Shown one piece after another: positions 34,606-46,300 of a stretch of 64,000 nt of DNA (position 1 is the first letter of the stretch; each line of letters opens with the position of its first letter). This DNA is from Russula earlei (Eukaryota; Basidiomycota; Agaricomycetes; Russulales; Russulaceae). A program made the position numbers and the translations under genes. The DNA lies in the NCBI GenBank assembly GCA_025769875.1, contig JAGFNK010000142.1, positions 48,646 to 112,645 on the forward strand, written 5' to 3'. The notes beneath the pieces are model-generated. The model did not search any database. It worked only from the letters and a program-made list of their open reading frames with translations, and had not been told where the DNA came from.

Positions 34606-36290
34606 ATGTCGACCACTAACTCTGATCCCACAGAATCTCATCACTTAGGAGAAAGCCTAGATGACTTGGAACACCAATTCCAAGAACTTACGATACAACA
34701 ACATACATTACTTCCACAAGTTAATTCATGTAACCCCCCTTCCTATTCAGTTAATGACCCCACTGTCCCCGACCGCGGACACACTATCTTCAATATAGCT
34801 GCCAGGGAACAACTCTTTTCCAGAATTCTCTCCCCTGGCGACTTCCACGGCTTTCAACTTCTCATAATGGACCCCTGTTTTTCAGAATTTCCTCTATCCA
34901 TATGAAGAGAAGTACTTACAGATTTGGTATGGAATCATATTGTATGATCAGCCTCCATAAATACCCCCCCCCCTTCAGAGTGGTCAGCTTGGCACCACAA
35001 ACATGCTACTTCCACCTACAATACCCCTATGTCTTCCCCAGCTCCCCCTTCATCTCCCTTACCTATCCTTACACCCTCTCATACCATTAAACAAGAGCCT
35101 CTCTCACCTGAGGTCATACAGCACATCATTGACCAGCATACATTCATTGTCCCCAATGAGGCCAAACTCCAAGACCTTGCCACCACCCTTAACCCACTTG
35201 CCATCCATGAAGGAAGCCCTTCACCCACCCCTACTGAAGCAGACCCCACTCACCCTGGACCCCCTTGGTTTGTCTATGAACCATATATGCACATTCCCCC
35301 TTTTTATATCAATGTCAACAGGTGGCAACGCCTACTACCTTACTTACGAATTGCTCTATGGAATGACAAACCCATGCTTTTAGGAACTATGGGTCAAGGA
35401 GAACCCACTTATGGGGAAAAACTTGTCACCCTACCCATCATCTCTGCCCCTCACTTCTTCACCACCGCCTCTGATCTCCACCTCCTAGTTGAGGACTACC
35501 CCTTCCATTTCGATGTGGCACAAGCACTCGAAAACCTCCATGACCCTGGAGCACTTGCCAATGTTTACCGCCTTTGTAATGGCTCACTACAACTGAAGGT
35601 TCTGGAGGCTAAGCAAGCTGCTATTCAAGGAGCTATGGACATTCTCCAACAACAACTCACCAACCAGCTCCATGAAATCCAATCTTACACCAAAGAGTCT
35701 GCCACCATCCGTAGTCACCTCCATGCTAATAACACCTCTGTCTGAGTCTGTCACCAACTTGACAACATGATGACTGATGGAGGTCTCACCCATATCACTG
35801 GACCCTTCTATTCATTGGCAGGGAGTTATGACAAAATCAAGGTCTTAAAACAACCCTCCATGCTCTCCACCCCTGTCTCACCAATTCATCCCCCTCTCTC
35901 CCTAACCTCCCTTGAACTGTTGACCAGTCTCAAAATGATGCTCCCATGGGGGCCCCTTCCCACTTTCCACAGATGTTTTCTGATGATGCTAGTACCCCCA
36001 ATACCCCTCTTACCCCCACACACATGACCAAGGCACAGCATCATCAACTACAGAAGCGTCAACATGTTTGCAAGCACTGCAATACCAGGGGTCATTGGAA
36101 CAAGGACTGTAACAAACCTCACACCAACTGCCTTGGTCAGATGGACTGTATCCTTAGGAGGACTCAGAGGAGCTACAGAGGCTACTGCCCCAAGGCGATG
36201 GGTCCTCAAGGCACTTGGCCTGAGGGCAATGGAGACTATGTCCCTGAATCAGGCCCTGAGACTGATTAGTTCAGAGAACTAAGCATGAGG
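34606..36290 (+). pseudogene. Gypsy-B third ORF with its own CCHC zinc knuckle
   Basis: Downstream of the chromodomain an extra coding region runs from about ATG 34606 (MSTTNSDPTESHHLGES) through 35029-35745 and on to 36269. The middle part has a possible globular domain (FVYEPYMHIPPFYINVNRW, LHLLVEDYPFHFDVAQALE) and a predicted helical stretch (LEAKQAAIQGAMDILQQQL). The C-terminus has a canonical CX2CX4HX4C knuckle, CKHCNTRGHWNKDC (36073-36114). TGA at 35743 and a frame change near 35930 break it. Its position is that of env in other elements, but there is no signal peptide or membrane segment; an RNA-binding role is inference. A partial second copy of its start is at 36891-37370. Confidence 0.65.
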
Positions 36291-36298
36291 GGGGCATG

Positions 36299-36890
36299 AT
36301 GTTATGATTTACCCCTCTTTCAGTTCGTCCCTAACCACTTCTTATTGTTCTTTACTTTTCACCCTCGTCCCCTTGGTTACCATTTCATCCCTTGATGTTG
36401 ATCATCCCTTGTTGTTTCACCTGTCATGTTTCATCTATGGTCTGATCCCTTTTTGCTATTGGCTCAGTTTTATCTATTGTTCTACATATAGTACTGTACA
36501 GCCTCACTACATACAGTATTTAAGTGCCTGTAAAAGCTGGGGAATGTCCCAAGCTTAGCTTTGTCCCATTTCCTGTTGCATCCCTTGCCCTGTACACACT
36601 CTCAATCACAGGTTGCTTGTGCTGGCCTACACTCTGCTTCACCTGAGCACACCTCAAGGAACCTTTGTGTTCCTCTTCCTCCTCTGCTTCTCTCTCATCA
36701 TCCTCCTCTTCTGTGAAACCAGGAGATCGACTCTGTCTGTGGGCTGAGTCATTGTCTGACTAAGCCTTGAGACACTAAACCTCTGATCCAGTCTCTTTGA
36801 GCCGGCCCCTGCTGAACCCTTGAACCAAGTCACAGGGACTTGGCCCCACTGAACCCTGAGCTGACACTCCAACGGCTGCGACACCATAAC
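36299..36890 (+). repeat. Gypsy-B 3' LTR
   Basis: 592 bp, TGTTATGATTTACCCC to CACCATAACA. It is preceded by a purine tract and followed directly by internal sequence of a second family-B copy. Confidence 0.9.
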
Positions 36891-37374
36891 AAATACAGAG
36901 TCTGGTGGAAAGGATACTCCACAGCAGAAGACACCTGAGAACCCCTTTCTAATCTTAAAAATGCCCAGGACACCATCACCATCTTCCACCTGCAACAGCC
37001 CACTAAACTCTGTGTTATGTCCACCACTGACTCTGATCCCACAGAATCTCATCATTTGGGTGAAAGCCTAGATGACCTAGAACATCAATTTCAAGGACTT
37101 ATGATACAACAACATACTTTACTCCCCCTAGATCAGTTCATGTAACCCTCCTTCATACTCCACTAATGATCCCACTATTCCTGCCCATGGGCACACTATT
37201 TTTAACTTAGCCATTAGGGAACAACTCTTTTCCAGAATTCTTTCCCCTGGCAACTTCCATGGTTTCCAACTTCTTATGATGGACCCTCATTTTTCTGAGT
37301 TTCACCTGTCCATATGGAGGGCAGTACTTATGGACTTAGTATGGAACCATATTGTATGGTCAATCCCCTTACTG
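36891..37374 (+). mobile_element. Fragment of a second Gypsy-B copy
   Basis: It matches 34482-34950 (end of chromodomain and start of the third ORF), beginning exactly at the LTR border with AATACAGAGTCTGG. It ends where the 154-bp repeat begins. It shows a 3' truncation or a recombination product. Confidence 0.8.
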
Positions 37375-37702
37375 TCATTTTCACGTGACCTTGCACTTGC
37401 CATTTTTGGATGTCATTTTAAGTGCAAAATTAAAGCTGCTATATCTCAACAGCATCTCAACAGATTGCCTTGAAACTTTGATAGTAGAACCTTATATACT
37501 GTATCTAGGTGCAGCTAAAATATGGGAGCCTAACATCCAGTTCTTGGCATGTCAATTTTCAGGTGCTGACATGAGTGCAAAACTTTGAATTGCCATATCT
37601 CAACTGTTTCTCAATCAATTTACTTGAACCTTCTGACAGTGGGATGTCATGTCCTGTATCTAGGTGCAGCCCAAGAGTTGGGGTCTAATTCTTAGTTCTT
37701 GA
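37375..37702 (+). repeat. 154-bp tandem repeat, left part
   Basis: Units with the core ATATCTCAAC...CTTGAAAC and TGTATCTAGGTGCA start at 37438 and 37592 (154 apart). The array continues at 47042 after the nested insertions. Confidence 0.8.
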
Positions 37703-37979
37703 GGCCCCTTTTACCAACCAAGGCCCCATACAGCAACTGAGATTTCTTGAAACTTGAACTTGGAACTTGAATTTCAGGATTAGCCGGGAGTGACAGGAGT
37801 GACAAGTGTGATGACAGTGACATGTCATATGATTAACTAATATCAGTTGTTTTTGTCTGTTAACTGTAATTCACATATTTGCATATGTGATGTCGTGTAA
37901 TGACTTGGGCTCGGGAACAATTGGTGCAGTCAATGATTGGCATCACTTCTTTCTATCCCCACCTTGACCACCCTATATG

Positions 37980-40230
37980 ATGCAGACCCACTCATCAATA
38001 AGTCCAAATTCCATTGAAGGGAGTCTAATCTCAGAAAGTAACAAGGCTATATGGACAACTGAAGAGGAAGCTGCATTTCTACTGTTCCTCGTTGAGTGGA
38101 ACCAAGAAGGAAACATGACCTCCAACGCCATGTTCAAGGACCATACCTTCAACCAAGCAGCCAATTCTATTAAGCCCATGCATGAGAAGGGTCCTATCAA
38201 GACTGGACCTATGTGCAAATCAAAATGGCAAAGGGTATGATTTTTTTTTGCTTTGCCATATCACGCAGCTAACATTGTCCACTACTAGATGAAGAAAAAG
38301 CAATTGGTAATCATTGCTCTCAGGAATGAGTCTGGGTTCAGGCACCTATGGACTGATGAGAATGGAATTGTTGTTCCACCTGAAATGGAATCAGTGTGGA
38401 GTGATCTAGTCAAGGTGTGTACATTACATCTAATTTGTCAATGCCATCTGATCATTATTAAAAACATCAAGAATACAACAAGTACAGGGATAAAGGCTGG
38501 CTGCATCACATCATCATGAATGTCATGAACCATTCTCTGGAGAGGGCCCTTGAATGACCCTTCTTTATGAGAGGAAACCCAGTCCCTATGGTGTCACCCT
38601 ATTCACATGGACAAAAGGGGTGAGTAGAGGTGTTCACAATATCGTACACGCATTGTCGCACGAGCAATTCTTGGCACAATCGACATACAGCAAGCCCCAC
38701 TTAATGGCAACCCTTTTAGCAATAAAGGACAGTATTATAGCCTCCTTAAGGACCCTTTAGGATGACTCTAAGTGCCCTAAAATAGGCACTAACACAATAC
38801 TAAGGACCCTACAACGTGTTATTAGACTAACTCTAATAACTATAGAACGAACTATAGAGCAATACTAAGGACCTTAATAGAAGTATTAGGGTCGACTCTA
38901 AGGACCTAATAGAACTATATAAAGGGCCTTATAGACAACTCAATTCCTGGAACCAAACTACAAGTCCCCAAATGACCGGCCCTAAACTAACTAACAGCAA
39001 ATGAATCAGGTGCTTTGCACGTGTACTAAAGCGGTGAACATGTGGACAATAGGGGCTCTTACTCATCATCAGAAGCCCTCTTACTCAGCAGCTTACTGAG
39101 CATGACTGAGCATGCTCAGTAAGCATACTCTGACTTCTTACTCATCCATCTATTGTGCTTGATAACAAGGTTATGACTTGTTCCCTATTTAACAGTTCTC
39201 TTGTAGTATATAAGTGCTCAATAAAGTAACAGACAGTCTTCAGACTGTCCATCTGTTTACAGCACTCTCCAACCCTGGGATACTCCTTTAAGGACCGTCC
39301 CCTTGTGACCATTCTGGCTACTTCCCTGCATACCTGCTTGACTCTACCAGTAACTGTACCCCTCTGGTACTTGATACTGCTTTGGACTCTGCTCCTTGCC
39401 CACGCCGTCCTAGACATCTATCAACTTGTCTTTGAACTGACCCCTCGCTCTTGAACTGGATAGTTCAACAGTGAGTCTTGACAATGAAATCTCTGATGCC
39501 ATCAAGTGCAAAAGGCCAACATTCATATGGGGGCATGCAGTTGACAGCCCATTTTACTCCCCCTCAGTCACCTGCATCACTGTCCCCCAATCCCAATTTG
39601 TTTGAACATCAAAGTGGGGACTCCTTGTCATCCCTGGCACCAGATCACTCTTCCTCCTCATCCAGTGTCCTTCATTTCAAATACAAAGTATCTCAGGTCA
39701 AGGATGTCGCCTCCAAAACATCTTCCTCATTGATCAAAAAACTCAAGTCTGATTCCATGGCAGTTGCTGTCCACAGCATGCAGTCAACCATGGAGAGGTT
39801 TGCCAATAACTTCAACACAACCATGCATGCATTCATTGCTTCGTCCCCACCCCCATTGTCGCTGGCACTCCCCCCACTCCCAATGCCGCTGGCACTCCCC
39901 TCAAACCCAGCCCTGGCCCCACCTCTGGCCATGCATATGCCACCTCCAAATGACATCATAACTATCTTGGCACTTCCCGAGATCACCCATCGGTCACTGG
40001 CAATTCAACATCTTACCAAGGATATTGAACTGAATGGTGAATGGCTCTCCATGGATGATGTTGTCCCTGTGATCAATGTCTTGGGATCTTGTGACATCAT
40101 GCATGTAGACAGTTATATTGTGCTTATGACTAATGGGTCAGTGTTGTCACGCAAGATTGCATGCAACTACATCAAGGATCTATTGGAGAATGCCAGGACT
40201 GTCCTGACTGTAGTTGTACTTCTACAGTAA
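37980..40230 (+). pseudogene. Myb/SANT-like protein of Harbinger-A, split by a solo LTR
   Basis: Exon 1 from ATG at about 37980 holds a trihelix/SANT-like part (IWTTEEEAAFLLFLVEWNQE, then FKDHTFNQAANSI). Intron 38235-38288 has clean GT...AG ends and a restored frame into MKKKQLVIIALRNESGF and PEMESVWSDLVK. A second intron near 38415-38470 is less clean. Then comes YRDKGWLHHIIM, cut by the family-E LTR at 38521-39483. Removing it gives HHIIMKSLMPSSAKG and a Ser/Pro-rich C-terminal half ending at TAA 40228-40230. This partner is thought to bind the element ends for the transposase. Confidence 0.78.
38521..39483 (+). mobile_element. Family-E solo LTR
   Basis: TGTCATGAACC ... GTCTTGACA (963 bp), flanked by ATGAA at 38516-38520 and 39484-39488. 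It has a TATATAAG box near 39208 followed by AGACTGTCC as in family C. A reversed copy lies at 44285-45248. Confidence 0.92.
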
Positions 40231-40249
40231 TCACCAATCACATGCCTGT

Positions 40250-40350
40250 ATTGTAATTTGTTGAATGCCATGAAGTGTTTCCAATGGTGGACAGCCACAG
40301 GGTGACCAGAGAGGTTTTGCATGGCAACGAATCCTCCAATATATTTTCTG
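40250..40350 (-). pseudogene. F-box gene C-terminal scrap inside Harbinger-A
   Basis: The minus strand reads KYIGGFVAMQNLSGHPVAV, matching at DNA and protein level the C-terminal end of the F-box pseudogene at 47700-47790. It lies between the two Harbinger genes. Either Harbinger-A picked up a scrap of an F-box gene or this is an older mobile piece. Confidence 0.5.
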
Positions 40351-40374
40351 AAAACATGTGGACATGTGTCTGAA

Positions 40375-42074
40375 CTAAATACCTGCTGTGCGATCCTGAA
40401 GTGTTTTCTGATACTGCTCCCACATCTCACCTGCAATCCTGTCTAACCTGATATTTGCTTGCTCCCTCTCATAGTGCATCACTACCCCTCTTCCCAGTTC
40501 ACCAGCCACTTCATGATGACCCACCTGAGGGTCTACCCTGTCATCAAATACGTTGATCTCACTGTGGTCATAATGGTGAATAAAATTGTGAAGGGCTGCA
40601 AGTGCCGATGGGATGTGCACTTGAATATCCATGTTATACTTGTCATTGTGATTTATTACTGATGCACTGTAGATATCACTCTGGGGTGTCAGCACAATGC
40701 TCCAGATAATAGTTCCATTATTTGGATCGATTTATGGCTTAGTCAGGTCGATATTACAGGCAGAGGAGCAGTAGTATACCTTAGTCTCAATTGCTCCTCT
40801 GCAGGTGTGTAGTAGTTTGACTCCTCATAACAATACTAGTCTCAATTGCTCCTCTGCAGTTCCCTTTGAGTCCTGTGGACATAAGGGTGCTAATAGGTCG
40901 CTTATTTAACAATACTCAGGAGGGTACCAAAGGATTTTGAAATGCCACTTAAGCATCCCAAACATATGCTCAATGATGTTGCAAGCTTGAGCATGGCGCA
41001 GATTGAATAATTCCTGGGGTGTGCATGGCCTAGGACAAGCATAAAAATTAGTGAGAAGATGGGAAAGAAAGAGAGAACACACCATATGCCAGCATAACCC
41101 CACTCAGACAGATGATATCATACACCTTGATGAGGAACAAGCAGTGTGTTTGATGAGGCAAAGCCTGCATCAGCAAGATAGTATTTCCCTCTTGGGATGG
41201 GGAAATTGGAATGATGTGCATCATAGAAAAGAGTTGAGTCAGCAGTGGAGCCCTCCCAACCAGTCAAAAGATATGTGAAGCAGAGGTCAAATGAGCAAGC
41301 AGCAAGGCAGTTCTGTGAGAGAACACCATTGTGGTCCCTTGTTGCATCACGCTCTGTGGCAGTGGAGTAACAACCGATGTGGGTGCCATCGATAGCACCC
41401 AGGGCATCCTTGAAAAAGGGAAAATTTTTGGGATTCCCTTGGATAAAGGAGTGAGGAGGGGAATCAGCATCAGGAAGCTGTACAAAGGTGGTGTAGAAAG
41501 GGGGGGTTGCGAGAACTCCGAGTATCTTTTTAAAATATCTGGATATCCATCAGAAGATACATAGAAGGAAACCATGGGATACATACTTTGAGACTGTGCT
41601 TGGTGACCGCTAAAAACACTCTCTGATATTTGTTGTTGACAGCCCAGTGGAAGTGGCATAGAGAAATATGGCAACCTGTTCTTCAATTTGGACATGCTGA
41701 GATGACGCAACACCAAAGTCGTGGAGAGTCTGCTGGAGCTTGTGAAACACATGTTTATGGACCCTAAGTTCATTCCGAATGCATTCTGGGTGGCTGGTGA
41801 GTAGTTCATGGACCCAGGCAAGACCAGTGAGGGCAGAGGTGTGATATGGAATAGGAGGAGAATGGGGTTTGAGTATTGACAGTATGGCCTGGAAGCCATA
41901 AAGGGCATAACCTGTAAAATATAAAATCATTAGAAGTTGTTGGCATTGCTGTTGTACCTGCTGCAGATACAGCCTCTCCTGATCAAGGTAATCAGCCATA
42001 GCATTGACCAGGGGATGGACAGGTGACAACTTGAAATTGGGGGGTAAAAAATTGGCCATGACCTGGAGGGGCAT
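40375..42074 (-). pseudogene. PIF/Harbinger DDE transposase
   Basis: From ATG at 42074 the minus strand reads an N-terminal region (AIFLYATSTGLSTTNIRECF), then in shifted frames the DDE_Tnp_4 core. The first catalytic Asp is in GAIDGTHIGCYSTATERD (about 41410), the second in YYLADAGF (about 41180) and the Glu in NIIEHMFGMLKWHFKIL (about 40960). The conserved C-terminal helix region is LAALHNFIHHYD (about 40590), followed by RIAGEMWEQYQKTL. Introns and indels separate the pieces near 41600, 41100 and 40900-40700. The domain set is complete but no single intact frame remains, so activity is unlikely. Confidence 0.82.
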
Positions 42075-42394
42075 AAAATGTTTTTGGGCACATCAGTCAT
42101 TACAACAACAAATATGTGAATTACAGTTAACAGACAAAAACAACTGATATTAGTTAATCATATGACATGTCACTGTCATCACACCTGTCACACCTGGCTA
42201 ATCCTGAAATTCAAGTTCCAAGTTCAAGTTTCAAGAAATCTCAGTTGCTGTATGGCAGTGTTGGCTGAAGGGCTGAAGGCCTTCAAATGGCTTGCCCTTC
42301 AGGAAGCCTTCAGTGAAGCCTTCAAGGCTTGTAACAAAATTTTGAAGAGTTGAAGGGCTTCAAGGTCTGAGTGGCTGTGTTGTAGTTAGAAATT

Positions 42395-45300
42395 TTGTCA
42401 ACTAATAATTTCAAACTCTTGACTCATCTGAGATGTCAGATGGCACCAAATGCTCAGTCACTTTGGGCATTCTTTCATCGAGGTGAGAAGCAAAATGGAA
42501 CCCATTATCACATGTACTGCAAGGGTTGTGTTGCTCAACATGAAGTGATTGGTGATGAAGGACTGGATGACACTTCAGAATTTATTTCACAGAAGTTGAG
42601 ATTCGAAACTGGTGAGTAACAATTGCCAACATGACATGTCATGTTCACCCTCAATCTCCATATTAACACATACTTCAAAGCTTGCCAAGCAGTGGGCAGT
42701 ACTCAAGGCTCAAAACTAGCCTTCATTGCACATATAACTGGGGGACAAGGCATTCAACCATGCCCATATGCATCAGATGTGGCAAAAGAAGAAGCAATCA
42801 CCCAATGAGCCTTGGGAAAGACATCAGCTAAGGGTAACGTGACATCTGAGCCAACTGTCAACAACAGCAGCAGGAAACACTCCCAACCAAGCTCCGCCAT
42901 TGAACCAAGCTCCCGTCCATGCCAGAAGTTGAAACAAGCCATGCTGAAGACCTACCGAGGAGTGGACATGCCATTCAGTCAAGAAGAGATGGTTGCTGTC
43001 CAGGCCCAAGTCCTTCGAGCTGTTGTTTTGGCAAACCTTTTGTTCTGAGCAATGGGAAACCCAGAGATGTTGAAGCTCTTTGGGATGCTACGAATGGCTG
43101 CACCTGGAATCATACCATCTAGGAAAATAATTGGTGGTCAGTTGCTAGATGAAGCATCAGGGATAGTTGACTCAACGCTTGGAAGAATCCTAACTGGAAA
43201 GAACCTTGGTTTATTGTAAGATTGTAACGACACTAGATCAATATGCAGTGCTGATTTTGGAAGTGTAGGACTGATGGATGGAAATCTCTCATGAAAGATG
43301 CTGTGAACGGCATTTGTGCAAATGTGGATTTCAAGGTATGTGCCATTGTGCCTGTTGTCTGTGATGTATCTCCCACACCATCTAGTCATATACGCTAGAG
43401 TTGATTCATGCAACTGCAAACGACAAGGATGGACCTGCACAATGTCAGCAATTTGAAGAGATTATTGATCAGATAGAGAAAAAGTATGGTTGCACAGTTA
43501 TCTACTTCACAACAGATGCAGATGGTGGTAGCAACAAGGGTCAGAAATTACTGATAAAGAGTCGGCCGTACTTGATTGGGCCATCATGTTGGGCTCACCA
43601 GGTGTGTGCAGCAACATTTCATCATGCCATGTCATAAATACTAATGGTTCAATTCACAAAGTTTCAATTGATTCTTGTCAACTACTTTAAGGTCTGCATT
43701 TACATGGTAGAGATTGGAGCATCTGCAACAGCACTGATAGGCTGGCTGAACAACCATGGGAAGGTCCATACCATATTTAACGAGGCACAGGCAGATATCA
43801 GCAAGGACCATAATAATGGACGTCCTATCATTCTCACATATCTCATGGCCAATCTCACACGATGGACGACACATTACATTGCCTTTGTTTGCTCATACAC
43901 TGTCAAGGAACCACTTCAGCTTGCCGTAATGCTGCATTGAGTAGCTATTATTGCTGCGCAAGTTGGGGCAGCCAAGTCAAAAGAATGGCTGACCAAAGAT
44001 GCTGTGCAGTTCTGTGACTTAATTAAAATCCACGCGTTCTGGACTGGGCTAGAGACCGTTATAGGTGACATTGAGCCCATCTGCTATAGAACAAACATCA
44101 ATCAGAGCGGCTCTACTTGGGCTGATCAAGTCCTACTTACCTTGGTGGGAATGTTTTTACATTTCAAGGGTCATCCTGAGCCCCACGTTGCAACTGCAAT
44201 GGTCAAACGACTTGAAAAGAGATGGAAGTCTTGTGACCAACCACTTTTCATCCTGGCCTTGATTCTTAATCCATACGAGGGTCTTGTCAAGACTCACTGT
44301 TGAACTATCCAGTTCAAGAGCGAGGGATAAGCTCGAAGACAAGTCGATAGACGTCCAAGACTGCGTGGGCAAAGAGTAGAGTCCAGAGTAGTAACAGGTA
44401 CCAGAGAGGCACTGTTACTGTGAGAGTAGAACAGTCACGCAGAGAAGAGGCCAGAATAGTCACAAGGGGGACGGTCCTTAAAGGAGTATCCCAGGGATAG
44501 AGAGTGCTGTAAACAAATGGACAGTCTGAGGACTGTCTGCTACTTTATTGAGCGCTTATATACTACAAGAGAACTGCTAAATAGGGAACAAGTCATAACC
44601 TTGTTATCAAGCACAATAGAGTGATGAGTAAGAAGTCGGAGGACTGCTTACTGAGCATGCTCAGTCATGCTCAGTAAGCTGCTGAGTAAGAAGGCTTCTC
44701 TTGATGAGTAAGAGCTTCCATTATCCACGTGTTCACTGTTTTAGTGCACGTGCAAGCACCTGATTCATTTCCTGTTAGTTAGTTTAGGGCCGGTCATTTG
44801 AGGACTTGTAGTTTGGTCAGGGAATAGTGTTATCTTATAAGGCCCTTATATAGTTCTACTAGGGTCCTTAGAGTCGACCCTAATACTTCTATTAAGGTCC
44901 TTAGTATTGCCTTATAGTTCGTTCTATAGTTATTAGAGTTGGTCTAATAACGCGTTGTAGGGCCTTTGATACTAGGTTAGTGCCTACTGTAGAGCTCCTA
45001 GGGTCATTCCAAAGGGTCCTTAGGAAGGCCCTAATACTGTCCTTTGTTGTTAGAAGGGTTGCCTTTAAGTGGGGCTTGCTGTATGTCGATTGTGTTGAGA
45101 ATTGCTCGCGCAACAATGTGCGCGCGATATTGTGGACACCTCTACTCACCCCTTTTGCTCGTGTGAACAGGGTGACACCATGGAGGCTGGGTTTCCTCCT
45201 ATAAGGAAGGGTCCTTCAAGGGCCCTCTCCGGAGAATGGTTCATGACAGGTCTATCCTGTTTTGAATCCACTGCAAATCTTAATTACTTCAAGTGAAATA

Positions 45301-46300
45301 ACCTCCTCATTTCAGTATGTCATTTATGTCCACTATCTCAAACTATACAGCGATTGATGGGTGTAGATGTATCATTGCATGAAAGCCTGGCCCTCAAACA
45401 GTGATATGCCACAGGAGTGTGCTACAAAGGAGCGTGCACTTACAAGATCATTTATGCAGTATCTCACCGGAACAGGGCAGTTTGGTGATTGGAGAGATCA
45501 ACACGTTGGGTTTGAAGATATTATGGTATGTACTTCATATGGCTATCAGTAAAGTATATTGACATGTATTTGACTAGGGGAAGGACCCATTAGCTGTCTG
45601 GAGGGCCTTTGAGAGTTCAAATGATACACAGGAGCTTGCATCCTTCGCAATTACCCTCCTTACTATTGTAGTCAATCAGGCTGGTTGCGAGTGTTTTTTC
45701 TCTGACTTGAAGGTTAAGCAAACCCAACGATGGAATCATTTAGGCTTGAAAAAGCTTGAAAAGATGACAAAGGTTAAATTATTACTGCATCTTTCATACA
45801 ACCCTCACCATTATCAGGTTGGTGCAGATATTGCTGCAGATCATTGATGGCTTGGCCTCATTAAAAAGCAAGGAGAGCATAAGAACCATAGTTCAACTGC
45901 CACTCTTCTAGCTGTCCCATGATACAGTGATTTGCTCAAAGATATAGATGATGAAGACAAGACTGAGCATGGCCAAGCATTGGTGACTAGCAAAGCAGGG
46001 TGGAGAACAGAGATGGCAAAGTGGATCAGGGATGCATGACTCCAGGCAGAGAATGAGTCAGATGCTGAGCTGGAATCAGACGATGAGGACCTGATTACAC
46101 CTATACCAGCTGCCCATGCCAGAAAATGGTCACCTTGTAAATTGTTGGTGCTATTTGGAGGTGAGGTGGTATGACCAGACAGACATGCACTGATGGAATT
46201 TGATGAGGAAGCTGCACTGATGGAAGCTTTGGTGGACCAAGAGGAGGATGAATACCCTGATGATGGTGCCATGGAGGGATCTGGGGATGACTTCGAGTAG
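42395..46300 (+). pseudogene. hAT transposase with BED finger, broken
   Basis: BED zinc finger (WAFFHRGEKQNGTHYHMYCK, then GCVAQH; about 42460-42545). Core pieces are MLRMAAPGIIPSRKIIGGQL (about 43083), AQCQQFEEIIDQIEKKYGC, IYFTTDADGGSNKGQKLLIK (about 43500), then SCWAHQ, LIGWLNNHGKVHTIF, YLMANLTRWTTHYIAF (about 43840) and VIGDIEPICYRTNINQ (about 44060). LALILNPYEGL is cut at 44284 by the solo LTR and continues in frame as SCFESTANLNYFK at 45254. The hATC dimerisation region follows (FAITLLTIVVNQAGCECFFS, about 45640-45700). Stops, often TGA, and intron-like gaps interrupt it. Confidence 0.85.
44285..45248 (-). mobile_element. Family-E solo LTR, reverse orientation
   Basis: TGTCAAGACTC ... 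GTTCATGACA (964 bp), flanked by GGTCT at 44280-44284 and 45249-45253. Removing it restores the hAT reading frame across NPYEGL/SCFES. The minus-strand sequence matches 38521-39483. Confidence 0.93.

Larger units (their letters stand above)
28598..36890 (+). mobile_element. Gypsy-B chromovirus with both LTRs
   Basis: 5' LTR 28598-29190, 3' LTR 36299-36890, purine tract GAGGGGGGCATGA just before the 3' LTR, gag, pol and a third ORF. A solo LTR of the same family interrupts pol. The flanks do not match (TCAAG left, AATAC right). The right flank is instead internal sequence of the same family, so the locus has recombined. Stops and frame changes make it inactive. Confidence 0.9.

Noticed and set aside
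38521..45248. Large inverted repeat of about 960 bp (38521-39483 with 44285-45248) as ends of one big transposon
   Set aside because: Each copy has its own different 5-bp duplication (ATGAA and GGTCT) and each interrupts a different gene, so they are two independent solo LTR insertions in opposite orientation.
45841..46272. Ser-rich minus-strand protein of 143 residues
   Set aside because: Antisense shadow of the acidic C-terminus of the hAT transposase.
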